NCBI RefSeq assembly: GCF_030388665.1
Contig: NZ_CP128846.1
Span: forward strand, 186,001-250,000
Length of the DNA stretch: 64,000 nucleotides
Origin: Streptomyces flavofungini
Lineage (GTDB): Bacteria > Actinomycetota > Actinomycetes > Streptomycetales > Streptomycetaceae
Direction of reading: 5' to 3'
Shown: piece by piece, positions 25,832 to 34,701 of the stretch
Layout of the letters: each line of letters begins with the position of its first letter
How positions within the stretch are numbered: position 1 is the first letter of the stretch
Translations under genes and position numbers: made by a program
The notes under the pieces: model-generated
Database searches by the model: none
Told to the model about the DNA's origin: nothing
The model's input: only the letters and a program-made list of their open reading frames with translations

Positions 25832-26263
25832 ATGTCGGATGCTTCGCTGCGGGCCGTCGGCTGGGCCCAGTCCTTCCCCGTGTCCCGAGGCGTCAGAGCC
25901 GGGCGGGAGTGGGCTCGCGCCCACGTGGAGTCCCTGGGGTGGGCGAGCACCGACCCCGACGCGGTGGACTCCGTCGTCCTCGCGGTGTCCGAACTCGTCA
26001 CCAACGCCCACCACCACGCCCGCACCAGCGCCCAGGTCGTGCTGACCTGGGACGGCCGCGCACTGCACCTGACCGTCCACGACTCCGGGCCCGGGGCCCC
26101 CGCGCCGCGCTCGGCGGACGACACCAGCGTCAGCGGCCGCGGCCTCGCCATCGTGGACGCCCTCGCGGACACCTGGAGCATCCATCCCACGGCGGACGGC
26201 AAGACCATCACCGCCTGCTTCAAGGGGCCCGGCGCCGCCCACTGCTCCCGCCGCGAGCACTGA
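25832..26263 (+). CDS. HATPase_c anti-sigma-type regulatory ATPase
   Basis: 143 residues, RsbW/SpoIIAB-like fold only. N box AVSELVTNAHHHA, G1 box DSGPGAP, G2 box GRGLAIVDALAD. Streptomyces carry many such stand-alone proteins that act as serine kinases of anti-anti-sigma factors or bind sigma factors. No sigma or STAS partner gene adjoins it, so the target is unknown. Confidence 0.85.
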   Translation: MSDASLRAVGWAQSFPVSRGVRAGREWARAHVESLGWASTDPDAVDSVVLAVSELVTNAHHHARTSAQVVLTWDGRALHLTVHDSGPGAPAPRSADDTSVSGRGLAIVDALADTWSIHPTADGKTITACFKGPGAAHCSRREH

Positions 26264-26500
26264 CCCGCTCCCCCTGCGGCCGTACTGCCTCTCTCCGACC
26301 CCTCACTGCCTCTTTCTGACCCCTCGGGCCCCTTTGGCTCCTTTGGCTCCCCCGATCCCCCTCCGCTGCGCCGAGCCGCGACGCAGGTATGGACTTGACC
26401 GCGCGGTCTCCCTACGCTCTGCACCGCATCACGAAGTGAGAGCGCTCTCAGCAACTCTGGTCCACCCCACCCCCGTTGGAACGACGAGAGGTTCCCCACT
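26264..26500. other. Intergenic promoter region of the protease gene
   Basis: Contains a small TTTGGCTCC repeat at about 26331-26350 and the palindrome at 26437-26450. No gene seen. Confidence 0.6.
26437..26450. promoter_or_regulatory. LacI/CebR-like palindromic operator
   Basis: TGAGAGCGCTCTCA is a perfect 14-bp palindrome 50 bp before the protease start. It differs at two symmetric positions from the CebR-type operator TGGGAGCGCTCCCA, so a LacI-family repressor is the likely binder. Confidence 0.65.
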
Positions 26501-27682
26501 GTGAGACGCACCATCCCCGCGAGACGCACCGGCGGCGCACGCCTCGGCCTGTCCGCCCTGCTCCTGATGGCCACCTGCGCCGGTACCGGGCTCTCCTCCG
26601 CCGCTGCCGCCGACCGCGAGGCCACCGCCGACCGCACATCCCGACCACCCGCCTCCGCCGCCCTCCTCGACGCCATGGAGCGCGACCTCGGCCTGACCCC
26701 CGCCGCCGCCCGTGAGCGGCTCGCCGACGAACGGCGGGCCACCACGACCGAGCGCGCGGCACGCAAGGCCGCCGGCGCCGCTTTCGCCGGCGCCTGGTTC
26801 GACGAGGAGCGCCGCGGCCTCCATGTCGCCGTGACCCGGCGCAGCGCCCTCGCCGACGTCCGCGCGACCGGCGCCGACGTCCGGCTCGTCGAGCACAGCG
26901 CCAAGGAGCTCGACGCGGCGAAGGCCCGCGTCGACAAGCTCGACGCGCCCGCGGACGTGGCCAGTTGGCGCGTCGACCACAAGGCGAACCGCGTCGTCGT
27001 GGACGTCGTCGCCGGACATCGCGGCGACAACGATGTCAGCACCTTCCTGCGCAAGGCACGCGCGACAGCGCCCGTACGAGTGGCGACGGTTCCCGAAGGC
27101 CCCAAGACCTTCGCCGCGGGGACGGTCGGCGGCGACCCGTACTACACCGGCAACGTCCGCTGCTCCATCGGCTTCTCGGTGCACGGCGGCTTCGTGACGG
27201 CCGGGCACTGCGGGCGCGCGGGCGCGTCGGTGCGCGGCTGGGACGGCTCCGCCATGGGCACGTTCCAGGGCTCCTCGTTCCCGGGTGACGACTACGCGTA
27301 CGTGTCCATCGGGCACGGCTGGTGGACCGTCCCGGTCGTCCTCGGCTGGGGCACCATCCCCGACCAGCTCGTGCGCGGCTCGGCCGAGGCGCCGGTCGGG
27401 TCGTCGATCTGCCGCTCCGGGTCCACCACGAAGTGGCACTGCGGCCGGCTGCTCGCCAAGAACGAGACCGTCAACTACTCGGACGGCACGGTCGTGCACC
27501 AGCTGACCAAGACCAGCGTCTGCGCCGAAGGCGGTGACTCGGGCGGCTCGTTCATCAGCGGCGACCAGGCCCAGGGCGTGACCTCGGGCGGCTGGGGCAA
27601 CTGCAGCAGCGGCGGCGAGACATGGTTCCAGCCGGTGAACGAGATCCTCGGGCGCTACGGGCTCCGGCTGCACACCGCCTGA
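26501..27682 (+). CDS. Secreted alpha-lytic/streptogrisin-type serine protease (S1)
   Basis: 393-residue preproenzyme. GTG at 26501 begins a signal peptide (twin-Arg rich start, hydrophobic LGLSALLLMATCAGTGLSS). A pro-region of about 150 residues acts as folding chaperone in this family. The mature protease starts near AAGTVGGDPYYTG. Catalytic triad: His236 (TAGHC), Asp264 (DDYAYV) and Ser347 (GDSGGS). The disulfide pattern (VRCSIGF/GHCG; CAEGGDSGGS/GNCSSGG) fits. The substrate pocket SGGWGNC suggests chymotrypsin-like specificity. A shared terminator follows. Confidence 0.95.
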   Translation: MRRTIPARRTGGARLGLSALLLMATCAGTGLSSAAAADREATADRTSRPPASAALLDAMERDLGLTPAAARERLADERRATTTERAARKAAGAAFAGAWFDEERRGLHVAVTRRSALADVRATGADVRLVEHSAKELDAAKARVDKLDAPADVASWRVDHKANRVVVDVVAGHRGDNDVSTFLRKARATAPVRVATVPEGPKTFAAGTVGGDPYYTGNVRCSIGFSVHGGFVTAGHCGRAGASVRGWDGSAMGTFQGSSFPGDDYAYVSIGHGWWTVPVVLGWGTIPDQLVRGSAEAPVGSSICRSGSTTKWHCGRLLAKNETVNYSDGTVVHQLTKTSVCAEGGDSGGSFISGDQAQGVTSGGWGNCSSGGETWFQPVNEILGRYGLRLHTA

Positions 27683-27702
27683 TCACGTACGACCGGTGAG
27701 CC

Positions 27703-27728
27703 CCGCCTGCCCGCCCCCGGGCAGGCGG
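27703..27728. terminator. Bidirectional hairpin between protease and phytase genes
   Basis: CCGCCTGCCCG/CGGGCAGGCGG: perfect 11-bp stem, 4-nt loop, 20 nt after the protease stop and 60 nt from the end of the convergent phytase gene. Confidence 0.8.
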
Positions 27729-27787
27729 ACTCCGGGGCGCCGAGAGACCGCGCACGCGTCATGCGGCCTCGGGCGCCCCGGACTCGC

Positions 27788-29098
27788 TCAGTCCTCCAGG
27801 GCGTCCACCACGTCGTCGAGGCGGACGAACTTGAAGCCCGTGGCCTCGCGTCCCGACTGCTGCGGGGTCTCGTCGCCGTCCTGGACCACGAGGAGCCCGT
27901 GCGGGTACTTGGCGCCGAGCGGGGCGTTCAGGGCGGCGGCCCCGTCGCACTCCTGCGAGCCGTCGAGGGTCGCGGAGGCGGCGGTGACACGGAAGCCGCC
28001 CTCGTACTCGTTGCCCTCTCCGTCATCGCCGCGTTCGCGGTCGTACGCGGCGAAGGTGTCGTCGCCCTGACTGGACGCCAGGACGTAGCCGTCGCCGTCG
28101 CGTTCGGTGAGGAGCGTGAGGCCTTCCACGTCGGCGGCGAGCCGCTTGCCGCCGTAGCCGGGGTCGGCGCCCCGCACGCACTCGTCGGTGGCCTCGTCGT
28201 AGGTGCCGGGCACGCCGTACTCGCGCACCTTGTCGACGAGGGTGGGCGTGCCGGTGAGGTCGGCGCGCAGCCGCCAGATGCCGACGTCCTCCTGGCCCGC
28301 GTAGAGAGTGCCGTCGGCGGGGTCCACGACCATGCCCTCGACCTGGGGCAGTTCGCCCGGTTCGGCGCACGGCGTCCACGAGGTGCCGTCGGGAAGCTTG
28401 AAGGCCGACGGCAGGTCGAGGGTGCGTATCGTGCGGTAGCCGACCGTGCCCGAACGGCCGGGCAGCAGTTCCAGGAGGGCCACACGGGTCCGCTCGCGCC
28501 TGCTGACGAGGGCGTAGGAGCGGCCCGTGGTCCGGTCGGTCCAGGTGGCCAGGCCGTAGGCGGTGCGCTGTTCGTTGATCTCGCCCTGGTCGGCGGAGAA
28601 GACAGGTGCGGCGGCCGGGTCGGTGACGTCGGTGAGCGGGCCGCCGGGGCGGTCGCGGTCGATGCGGTAGAACCGCAGCCGGTCGTTGCCCCGGTCACTG
28701 GTGACCGCGATGTCGGCGCGGCCGGTGGACAGCTTGAGGCCGTGGACCAGGTCGACGTTGTTGAAGCGGCCGGGGGCGTCGCCGGGGGCCGGTCCGGCGG
28801 GTGCGGGCAGGTGCTGCACCTGGCGCGCGTCGAGGTCGTACACCCGCAGGCCTCCCTCCTTGGCGGTGGCGACGACCAGACTGCGGCCCGGGTCCGCGGC
28901 GTTCCGCCAGATCGCCGGGTCGTCCGCGTCGGAGTTGCCGCCCGCCTCGTCGTCGTACAGCGGCGCCGTCTCCGCCCGGGGCGTGAGCGCGGGCAGGGCG
29001 CCGGACGCCTGCGCCTGCGCGGGGGCAGCCGCCGCGAGTGCGGCCAGGGCGGTCGCGACGGCGAGGACGCTCGGTCTGCGGATACGGACCTTGGCCAC
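27788..29098 (-). CDS. Secreted beta-propeller phytase
   Basis: 436 residues. GTG at 29098 with AAGGAG upstream begins a signal peptide (VAKVRIRRPSVLAVATALAA, cleaved near APAQAQA). The mature protein has phytase signatures: NSDADDPAIW, TAKEGGLRVYDL, RFNNVDLVHGL, VTSDRGNDRLRFYRID, VEGMVVDPADGTLYAGQEDV, GIWRL and DVEGLTLL. The acidic residues bind several Ca ions in this six-bladed family. It releases phosphate from phytate outside the cell. Convergent with the protease gene. Confidence 0.93.
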   Translation of the reverse strand: MAKVRIRRPSVLAVATALAALAAAAPAQAQASGALPALTPRAETAPLYDDEAGGNSDADDPAIWRNAADPGRSLVVATAKEGGLRVYDLDARQVQHLPAPAGPAPGDAPGRFNNVDLVHGLKLSTGRADIAVTSDRGNDRLRFYRIDRDRPGGPLTDVTDPAAAPVFSADQGEINEQRTAYGLATWTDRTTGRSYALVSRRERTRVALLELLPGRSGTVGYRTIRTLDLPSAFKLPDGTSWTPCAEPGELPQVEGMVVDPADGTLYAGQEDVGIWRLRADLTGTPTLVDKVREYGVPGTYDEATDECVRGADPGYGGKRLAADVEGLTLLTERDGDGYVLASSQGDDTFAAYDRERGDDGEGNEYEGGFRVTAASATLDGSQECDGAAALNAPLGAKYPHGLLVVQDGDETPQQSGREATGFKFVRLDDVVDALED

Positions 29099-29402
29099 GG
29101 AGGGGCTCCTTCGGTTCCTGACGGACGCGCCCTGGCGGACGCGGTCCCGGCGGCTGCTGCCGATGACGGATTTCGGTTCGTGTCGCACCCGCGGCGCACC
29201 CGGCCTTTTGACCGACCGCGTGCGCCCGCAGGCTCTTTTGTGCTCATGCGGGGTGACGGGCGGAAGTACGCCCGCGGACGAGCGCACGTCATGCGCCCGA
29301 ACGCCTTGCGCATGACAGGGACACTGGCGCGAAAGCGCTGTCTCCCGGGCGCCCTTGCCCGGCCGACAATGACGGCAGTCGGACACGGGACGGGGGAATC
29401 CG
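29099..29402. other. 304-bp divergent promoter region
   Basis: Between the phytase gene and the AraC-type regulator gene. GGCGCGAAAGCGC at about 29326-29339 is a small hairpin. No classical PHO box repeat was recognised, so phosphate control of the phytase is not shown by the sequence. Confidence 0.5.
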
Positions 29403-30290
29403 GTGAGGTACACGTGCTGCCCCGACGGAACGTGGGAGCGGGCCGCCGCCCGCCCGGCGCCCGCCCTCAGGCCCGGGGTCGTCGCCTACCGGGGCTTCCG
29501 ATTCGACCTGACCGGGGCCCGGCGGCGGCTCGAACTCCCCGACTTCATGACGACGTTGGTGATCCTGTTCGGGCAGCGCCTGAGCATCTCGGAGGCCGCC
29601 GCCGACGCGGGGCGCGCGACCAGGTCGACGTACAGCTCCGTGTACGCCGGGATGCAGTCGCGGGCCCGGCTCGGCGAGCACGACGGGCGGCTCAGCGGCG
29701 TGGAGGTGGTGATCGCCCCGTGGGCGGCGTACACGCTGTTCCGTACGCCGATGAACGCGCTGGCCAACCAGTTGGTGGAGCCTGCCGACCTGCTGGGCCC
29801 CCGGTTCCGCGGCCTCGACGAGCGTCTGGACCTGTGTCCGGACTGGGCCGCGCGCTTCGCGCTCCTGGACGTGACGCTCACGAACTGGCTCCAGGACGGG
29901 CCGCGCGGCTCGGCGGAGGTGCTGTGGGCCTGGCAGCGGATCAACCGCACCGCGGGCCGGATACCCGTGCACGCCCTGGCGCGCGAATGCGGCTGGAGCG
30001 AGCGGCACTTGGAGCGGCGCTTCGAGCAGCAGCTCGGGCTGCTCCCGAAGACCGCGGCGCGCGTCCTGCGCCTGCGCAGCGCCGTCGGCCTGCTGTCCCA
30101 GGGGCACAACGGAGCCGCGGCCGCCTCCCTCGCGGGCTACTCCGACCAGGGCCATCTGAGCCGGGAGTTCAAGGGCATGACGGGCTGGACCCTGTCGCGC
30201 TTCGCCCGCACCCGCGCCCTCGCCCACAGCGGCCCGACGGAGGTGGACCGCGGCGAGCGCAGGCCCACGAGCCTGGTCCTGCCGGACTGA
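29403..30290 (+). CDS. AraC-family transcriptional regulator
   Basis: 295 residues. The C-terminal ~100 residues hold the AraC double helix-turn-helix (IPVHALARECGWSERHLERR; AASLAGYSDQGHLSREFKGM). The N-terminal half is the cupin-like ligand part of the DUF6597-type subgroup (DFMTTLVILFG; GVEVVIAPWAAYTLFRTPMN). GTG at 29403. Its targets are unclear; the divergent phytase or the downstream tailoring cassette are candidates. Confidence 0.85.
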   Translation: MRYTCCPDGTWERAAARPAPALRPGVVAYRGFRFDLTGARRRLELPDFMTTLVILFGQRLSISEAAADAGRATRSTYSSVYAGMQSRARLGEHDGRLSGVEVVIAPWAAYTLFRTPMNALANQLVEPADLLGPRFRGLDERLDLCPDWAARFALLDVTLTNWLQDGPRGSAEVLWAWQRINRTAGRIPVHALARECGWSERHLERRFEQQLGLLPKTAARVLRLRSAVGLLSQGHNGAAAASLAGYSDQGHLSREFKGMTGWTLSRFARTRALAHSGPTEVDRGERRPTSLVLPD

Positions 30291-30596
30291 CCCGGCCGGT
30301 CCGACCGCGCCCGCGCTCCGGGCATCCCCCGCTCCCCCGGCACGCGCCCGTGCGCGTTCCCCGGACACCGGCCTTCGCATACTGGATCGAGCCATCCCCC
30401 GGCGAGGTCGGTTTTCTTCAATACGTCCCCGTGCCCCTTTGCGAGGCTGCGTCGCACCACCGGCGTGGCCGGCGTCCCGCGGACGCCGACTCGGCGCCGG
30501 GCCGGACCGGCTGACCACCGGCACCCGGCACCCACCCGTCCGAACCGAGGCATCGCCCCAGCGGCGACCGACAGAGGAAGACAACGGGGGAAGCAC
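30291..30596. other. 306-bp region upstream of the amino-acid-tailoring cassette
   Basis: Presumably holds the promoter of the 30597-36859 operon. TTCGCATACT at about 30373-30382 resembles a -10 region, but nothing decisive is visible. No gene recognised. Confidence 0.4.
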
Positions 30597-31307
30597 ATGC
30601 CCATGCCACGCGCCGAGAGCGTGCGTGCCGTCCTGGAGGCCGACGGATACGCCGTCGTGGACCGACTCGCCGGACAGCGGCACGCCATCGAACTCCTGCA
30701 GGACATCGGCCGGTTCGTGCCCCAGTACACGGGCACCGTGGAGCACGAGGTCGTGCACCGTCCCGGCAACGACGGCCGCGCCTATTCGCAGAGCCGCAAC
30801 ACGATCCGCGCCCACACCGAGGCCCCGGGCTGGGACCCGAGCCCGCGCCACCTCGCCCTGTACTGCCACCGGCAGGCCCGCTGCGGCGGCGGCCACACCG
30901 ACCTGCTCGACGGACGGCTCCTGGAGAAGCTGCTCGCCCCGGCCGAGCACGCCCTCCTGACCGGGCCCCGGCTCACCTTCCCCGGCCCCGGGGGCGGAAC
31001 CGTCACCGTGCCCATGCTGTACGAGGAGGACGACGGCCGCCCGGTGCTCAGGTTCAGCTACAACCTCCTGACCGCAGCCGACTACGACGCCGCCCTCGAC
31101 GCGTCCCCGGAGCCGGAGCTGCTGCCCTTCGGCCGCGCGGGCGCGGCCCTGGCGCGCCGGGTGAGCGAGCTGTTCGACCAGTACCGCACGCGGATCCTGG
31201 TCCCCGACGGCTGCCTGCTCATCTGGGACAACCAGCGGATGCTGCACGCCCGTTCCGCGTACGAGGACGCGGACCGCCACCTGACGCGCTACTGGATCGC
31301 CGCATGA
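30597..31307 (+). CDS. TauD-type Fe(II)/2-oxoglutarate-dependent dioxygenase
   Basis: 236 residues. ATG at 30597 follows GGGGGAAG. Facial triad: His73 and Glu75 in RAHTEAPGW (the HxE variant of HxD) and His217 in MLHAR. The 2-oxoglutarate-binding Arg is expected in DADRHLTRYW. Also LALYCHRQARCGGGHTDLLD and GCLLIWDNQRMLHAR as in TauD/TfdA enzymes. First gene of a six-gene cassette; its stop overlaps the kamA-like start. Likely hydroxylates an amino acid or amine; substrate unknown. Confidence 0.85.
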   Translation: MPMPRAESVRAVLEADGYAVVDRLAGQRHAIELLQDIGRFVPQYTGTVEHEVVHRPGNDGRAYSQSRNTIRAHTEAPGWDPSPRHLALYCHRQARCGGGHTDLLDGRLLEKLLAPAEHALLTGPRLTFPGPGGGTVTVPMLYEEDDGRPVLRFSYNLLTAADYDAALDASPEPELLPFGRAGAALARRVSELFDQYRTRILVPDGCLLIWDNQRMLHARSAYEDADRHLTRYWIAA

Positions 31308-32629
31308 GCGGCCGGGGAACCCGCACGGTGTCGGGCCGCAGGCTGGCCGCGCTGGTGCGTGAGCGGTGCGCGGACCCCGACCTCGCGCACGATGTCGACG
31401 TGGTCGGCCAGGTCCTTCCTTTCAAGGTCAGCGGCCATGCCATCGACCATCTGGTGGACTGGAAGAGCGCCCCGGACGACCCGCTGTACCGGCTGCTCTT
31501 CCCGCACCGCGACATGATCGACCCGGTGCACTTCCGGGCCGTGGAGCGCGCTCTGGGGAACCCGGCGAAGCTGCGGGCCACGGTGGCGACCGTCCGCCGC
31601 GACCTCAACCCGCACCCCGGCGAGCAGCTCACTCGGAACATCCCTCGCCTCGACGGGGGCGACGAGGTCGAGGGCGTCCAGCACAAGTACGCCCAGACGG
31701 CGCTCGTCTTTCCCCGGCACGGCCAGACCTGCCACTCCTACTGCTCGTACTGCTTCCGCTGGGCGCAGTTCGTGGGCGACCCTGGACTGCGCATCGCCGC
31801 CGACGGGCCGCGCCGCGTCACCGACTACCTGCGCCACCACCCCGAGGTCAGCGACGTCCTGTTCACCGGCGGGGACCCGCTGGTGATGCGCACGGACCTC
31901 CTGGAACCGTACGTGGAGGCGCTGCTGCGGCCTGGCCTTGAGCACATCACGACGGTGCGCATCGGCACCAAGGCGCTGTCGTTCCACCCGGCGCGGCTGG
32001 TCAGTGATCCGGACGCGGCGCCACTGCTGCGTCTCCTCGAACGCCTGGTGTGGGCGGGCCGGCACGTCGCCGTCATGGTGCACGTCTCGCACCCGCGCGA
32101 GCTGGAGCCCGACCTGACACGGCTCGCCGTCGCCGCCCTGCGCGCCACGGGCGCCGAACTGCGCTCGCAGGCGCCCGTCGTCCGGCACGTCAACGACGAC
32201 CCCGGTGTGTGGGCGGACTCCTGGCGCGCGCAGATCGCCCTCGGGATCCACCCGTACTACCTGTTCGTCGAGCGGGACACCGGGGCGCGCCGCTACTTCG
32301 GGCTGCCGATCCAGCGCGCGCATGAGATCCACCGCGACGCGACGACGCAGCTCTCGGGGCTCGGTCGCACCGCGCGCGGTCCCGTCATGTCGACGACCGA
32401 GGGCAAGGTGACCGTGGACGGGCCGACCCGGCTTCCCGGCGGCGAGCGGGCGTTCGCGCTGCGCTTCCTGCAGGCCCGCGATCCCGACCTGGTGGGCCGC
32501 CCCTTCCACGCCCGCTGGGACCCGGACGCGCAGTGGTGGTCCGACCTCGTGCCGAGCGCGGAGCACGACCGGCGGTTCTTCCCGCAGGGCGCGCCCGCCG
32601 TGCCCGCGGGACGAGGGGGCCCGCGCTGA
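31304..32629 (+). CDS. KamA-family radical SAM aminomutase-like enzyme
   Basis: 441 residues, lysine-2,3-aminomutase family. Three Cys bind the cluster: Cys143, Cys147 and Cys150 in CHSYCSYCFRW. SAM-binding GGDPLVM and VLFTGGD present. The PLP lysine of the family (PGGGGK) is replaced in context by TTEGK, keeping a Lys. The lysine-binding segment QCD of true lysine aminomutase is replaced by VERDTGARRYF, and the second Asp motif is also absent, so the substrate is probably not lysine. ATGA overlap with the dioxygenase gene; CTGA overlap with the transporter gene. Confidence 0.88.
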   Translation: MSGRGTRTVSGRRLAALVRERCADPDLAHDVDVVGQVLPFKVSGHAIDHLVDWKSAPDDPLYRLLFPHRDMIDPVHFRAVERALGNPAKLRATVATVRRDLNPHPGEQLTRNIPRLDGGDEVEGVQHKYAQTALVFPRHGQTCHSYCSYCFRWAQFVGDPGLRIAADGPRRVTDYLRHHPEVSDVLFTGGDPLVMRTDLLEPYVEALLRPGLEHITTVRIGTKALSFHPARLVSDPDAAPLLRLLERLVWAGRHVAVMVHVSHPRELEPDLTRLAVAALRATGAELRSQAPVVRHVNDDPGVWADSWRAQIALGIHPYYLFVERDTGARRYFGLPIQRAHEIHRDATTQLSGLGRTARGPVMSTTEGKVTVDGPTRLPGGERAFALRFLQARDPDLVGRPFHARWDPDAQWWSDLVPSAEHDRRFFPQGAPAVPAGRGGPR

Positions 32630-33681
32630 ACGCCTCCCCGGCGGGTTCCGCCACGGGTGTCGCGCTCGCGGCCGTGTCCGCCTGCGCCTTCGGCACGGTC
32701 GGCCCGGCCACCAAGGTCCTCGACTCGGCGGGCCTGACGGCGATGGAGATCGCCCAGGCCCGCCTGTCGGTCGCGGCGGCGCTGCTGCTCGCGTTCGTCG
32801 CCCTGACCCGGCCGCGCGCCCTGCTCGCCGCGGCCCGGGAGGCGTACGGCGTCATCGCGGTGCTCGGCGTCTTCTCCTTCGCCACGCTGCAGACCCTGTG
32901 CGGTGTCGCGGTCGCCCGGATCCCCGTCGGTGTCTTCGTGGTGCTGCAGTTCCTGGCGCCGGTGATCGTCGTCGGCTGGCTGCGGTGCGTGCGGCGGGTG
33001 CCGCAGCCCCGCCTCGTGTGGGCGGGGACGGCCGTGGTGCTCGTGGGGCTGCTGCTCGTGGGCGAGGTGTGGTCGCGGTTGCGGCTCGACGTGGTGGGGG
33101 TGCTCGCGGCGCTGGGGACGGCGGCGGCGCTTTCGGTGCGTTTCCTGGTGGCCGGGCGGGCGCTGGTGCGGCACGATCCGGTCACCGTGACCGCCCTCGG
33201 CATCGCGGTCGGCGCGCTCGCGCTGAACGTCGTCTCGCCGGTGACGGGTTTCCCCTACGGCTCGCTCGGCGACACGGTCCGCCACGAGTCGGTGTCCGCG
33301 CCCGTCTGGGTGGTCGTGGTGTGGGCCGCGTTCGTGGCGACGCTCGTGGCGTACGTCAGCGGCATCGCGGCCCAGCGGTACCTGGCGCCGTCGGCGGCGA
33401 GCCTGTTCGCGACGCTGGAGGTGGTGGCGGGGGCGGGGGCCGCGTACCTGTTCCTCGGCCAGACGCTGACGCCCGTGCAGTGCGCGGGGGTCGTCGCGGT
33501 CCTGGCGGGGGTGGCGCTCGCGCAGCGGACGATGCGCACGTCCACCCGCCCGGGCGAACGGCACGTCGAGCCCCCGCCGCGGCCAGAATCTCGCCCCCCG
33601 CGGGCGGAATCCCCTCTTCCGGTGCGGGCGGAGTCCCGGCACGCGGCAGCAGAACCCCACGAGAGCCCGAGAGGAACCTGA
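32626..33681 (+). CDS. EamA/DMT-family transporter, probable CTG start
   Basis: 351 residues, ten transmembrane helices in two EamA repeats (VALAAVSACAFGTVGPATKV; VARIPVGVFVVLQFLAPVIV; second half from VGVLAALGTAAALSVRFLVA). A polar ~60-residue C-terminal tail rich in PRPESR-type repeats follows. The reading begins at CTG 32626, which overlaps the kamA-like stop and has GAGGGGG 6 nt upstream. The first in-frame GTG downstream would cut into helix 1. Probably exports the cassette product or an amino acid. Confidence 0.82.
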   Translation: MNASPAGSATGVALAAVSACAFGTVGPATKVLDSAGLTAMEIAQARLSVAAALLLAFVALTRPRALLAAAREAYGVIAVLGVFSFATLQTLCGVAVARIPVGVFVVLQFLAPVIVVGWLRCVRRVPQPRLVWAGTAVVLVGLLLVGEVWSRLRLDVVGVLAALGTAAALSVRFLVAGRALVRHDPVTVTALGIAVGALALNVVSPVTGFPYGSLGDTVRHESVSAPVWVVVVWAAFVATLVAYVSGIAAQRYLAPSAASLFATLEVVAGAGAAYLFLGQTLTPVQCAGVVAVLAGVALAQRTMRTSTRPGERHVEPPPRPESRPPRAESPLPVRAESRHAAAEPHESPRGT

Positions 33682-33684
33682 ACG

Positions 33685-34689
33685 ATGGACGAGCGCTTCG
33701 TCAGCAGCTCCGAGGAAGACGCCTTCGGCTCCGTGATGTTCGGTGCCGTCGACAACCCGGTCATCCACCGCCTGGCGGCCAACTGGAAGCGGCGCGCCAC
33801 CGTCAAGCGCGACGACACGGACCTGCTCGACCTCTTCGACCCCGCGCTGCCCGACTACCCCGAGGAGATCGTCCCCTTCGCCGACCACCCCACGTACACC
33901 GCGCTCCCGCCCGAGCGGCGGGCCGCCGTCCTCACCTGGGCGATGATCGCCCTGAACCGCAACACCGAGTACTCCGAGACGCATGTGGTCAACCCGGCCT
34001 TCGGGCTGATCCTGCGCGGTGAGTTCCCGGGCCTGTGGGGCGAGGCCCTGGAGGTCTCGCTGATGCAGGCCATGGTCGACGAGCAGTACCACATCCTGAT
34101 GCACCGCATGGCGAGCGACGTGACCCGGGCCCGCCGCGGCGAGCAGTACCAGGAGAAGCAACTCCCGCTGCCCTACGTGTCCGTGACGCACCGTGAGCTG
34201 ACCGAGCGGGCGGCGGAGCGCTGGCAGCGCAGCCTGCTGACCCTCGCGTTCTCCACCACGACCGAGCTGTCCATCGGCGCGTACCTCGAACTGGTCGCCA
34301 AGGCCGAGGGAGTGCAGCCCATGAACGTGGCGCTGTCCCGGCTCCACCGGCACGACGAGGTCTGCCACGGCTCGATCAGCGGCGAACTCCTCAAGGTCCT
34401 CTACCCCCAACTCACCGACGAGCAGCAGCGGTTCCTGCTCGACGCGCTGTGCCGGGCCCTGGAGGCGTACTCGGCCAACGACTACCGCGCCTGGGAGGCG
34501 ATCATGCGCTTCGTCGGGGTCGATGGCGGCGCGGAGATGCTCGAGGACTGCCGGTCGGCGGGGCGCACGGCGCTGCTGCGGGACTACAGCGGCCTGCACC
34601 AGGTCCTCGCCGAGCTCGACGTCCTCGACCGGGTCGAGTTCGACTGGTCGCGTGTGAAGGTGTCGGGCCGACTGCCGTACGTCCTCTAG
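33685..34689 (+). CDS. AurF-type diiron N-oxygenase
   Basis: 334 residues, the length of AurF (p-aminobenzoate N-oxygenase). All diiron ligand motifs are present: Glu in NTEYSE, ExxH in VDEQYH, Glu in TTELSIGAYLE and HxxxExxH in HRHDEVCH. The family oxidises amines to hydroxylamine, nitroso or nitro groups. In this cassette an amino acid-derived amine is the likely substrate. 3 nt after the transporter stop, with GAGAGGAA as ribosome site. Confidence 0.9.
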   Translation: MDERFVSSSEEDAFGSVMFGAVDNPVIHRLAANWKRRATVKRDDTDLLDLFDPALPDYPEEIVPFADHPTYTALPPERRAAVLTWAMIALNRNTEYSETHVVNPAFGLILRGEFPGLWGEALEVSLMQAMVDEQYHILMHRMASDVTRARRGEQYQEKQLPLPYVSVTHRELTERAAERWQRSLLTLAFSTTTELSIGAYLELVAKAEGVQPMNVALSRLHRHDEVCHGSISGELLKVLYPQLTDEQQRFLLDALCRALEAYSANDYRAWEAIMRFVGVDGGAEMLEDCRSAGRTALLRDYSGLHQVLAELDVLDRVEFDWSRVKVSGRLPYVL

Positions 34690-34701
34690 GAGGGCGCGAC
34701 C

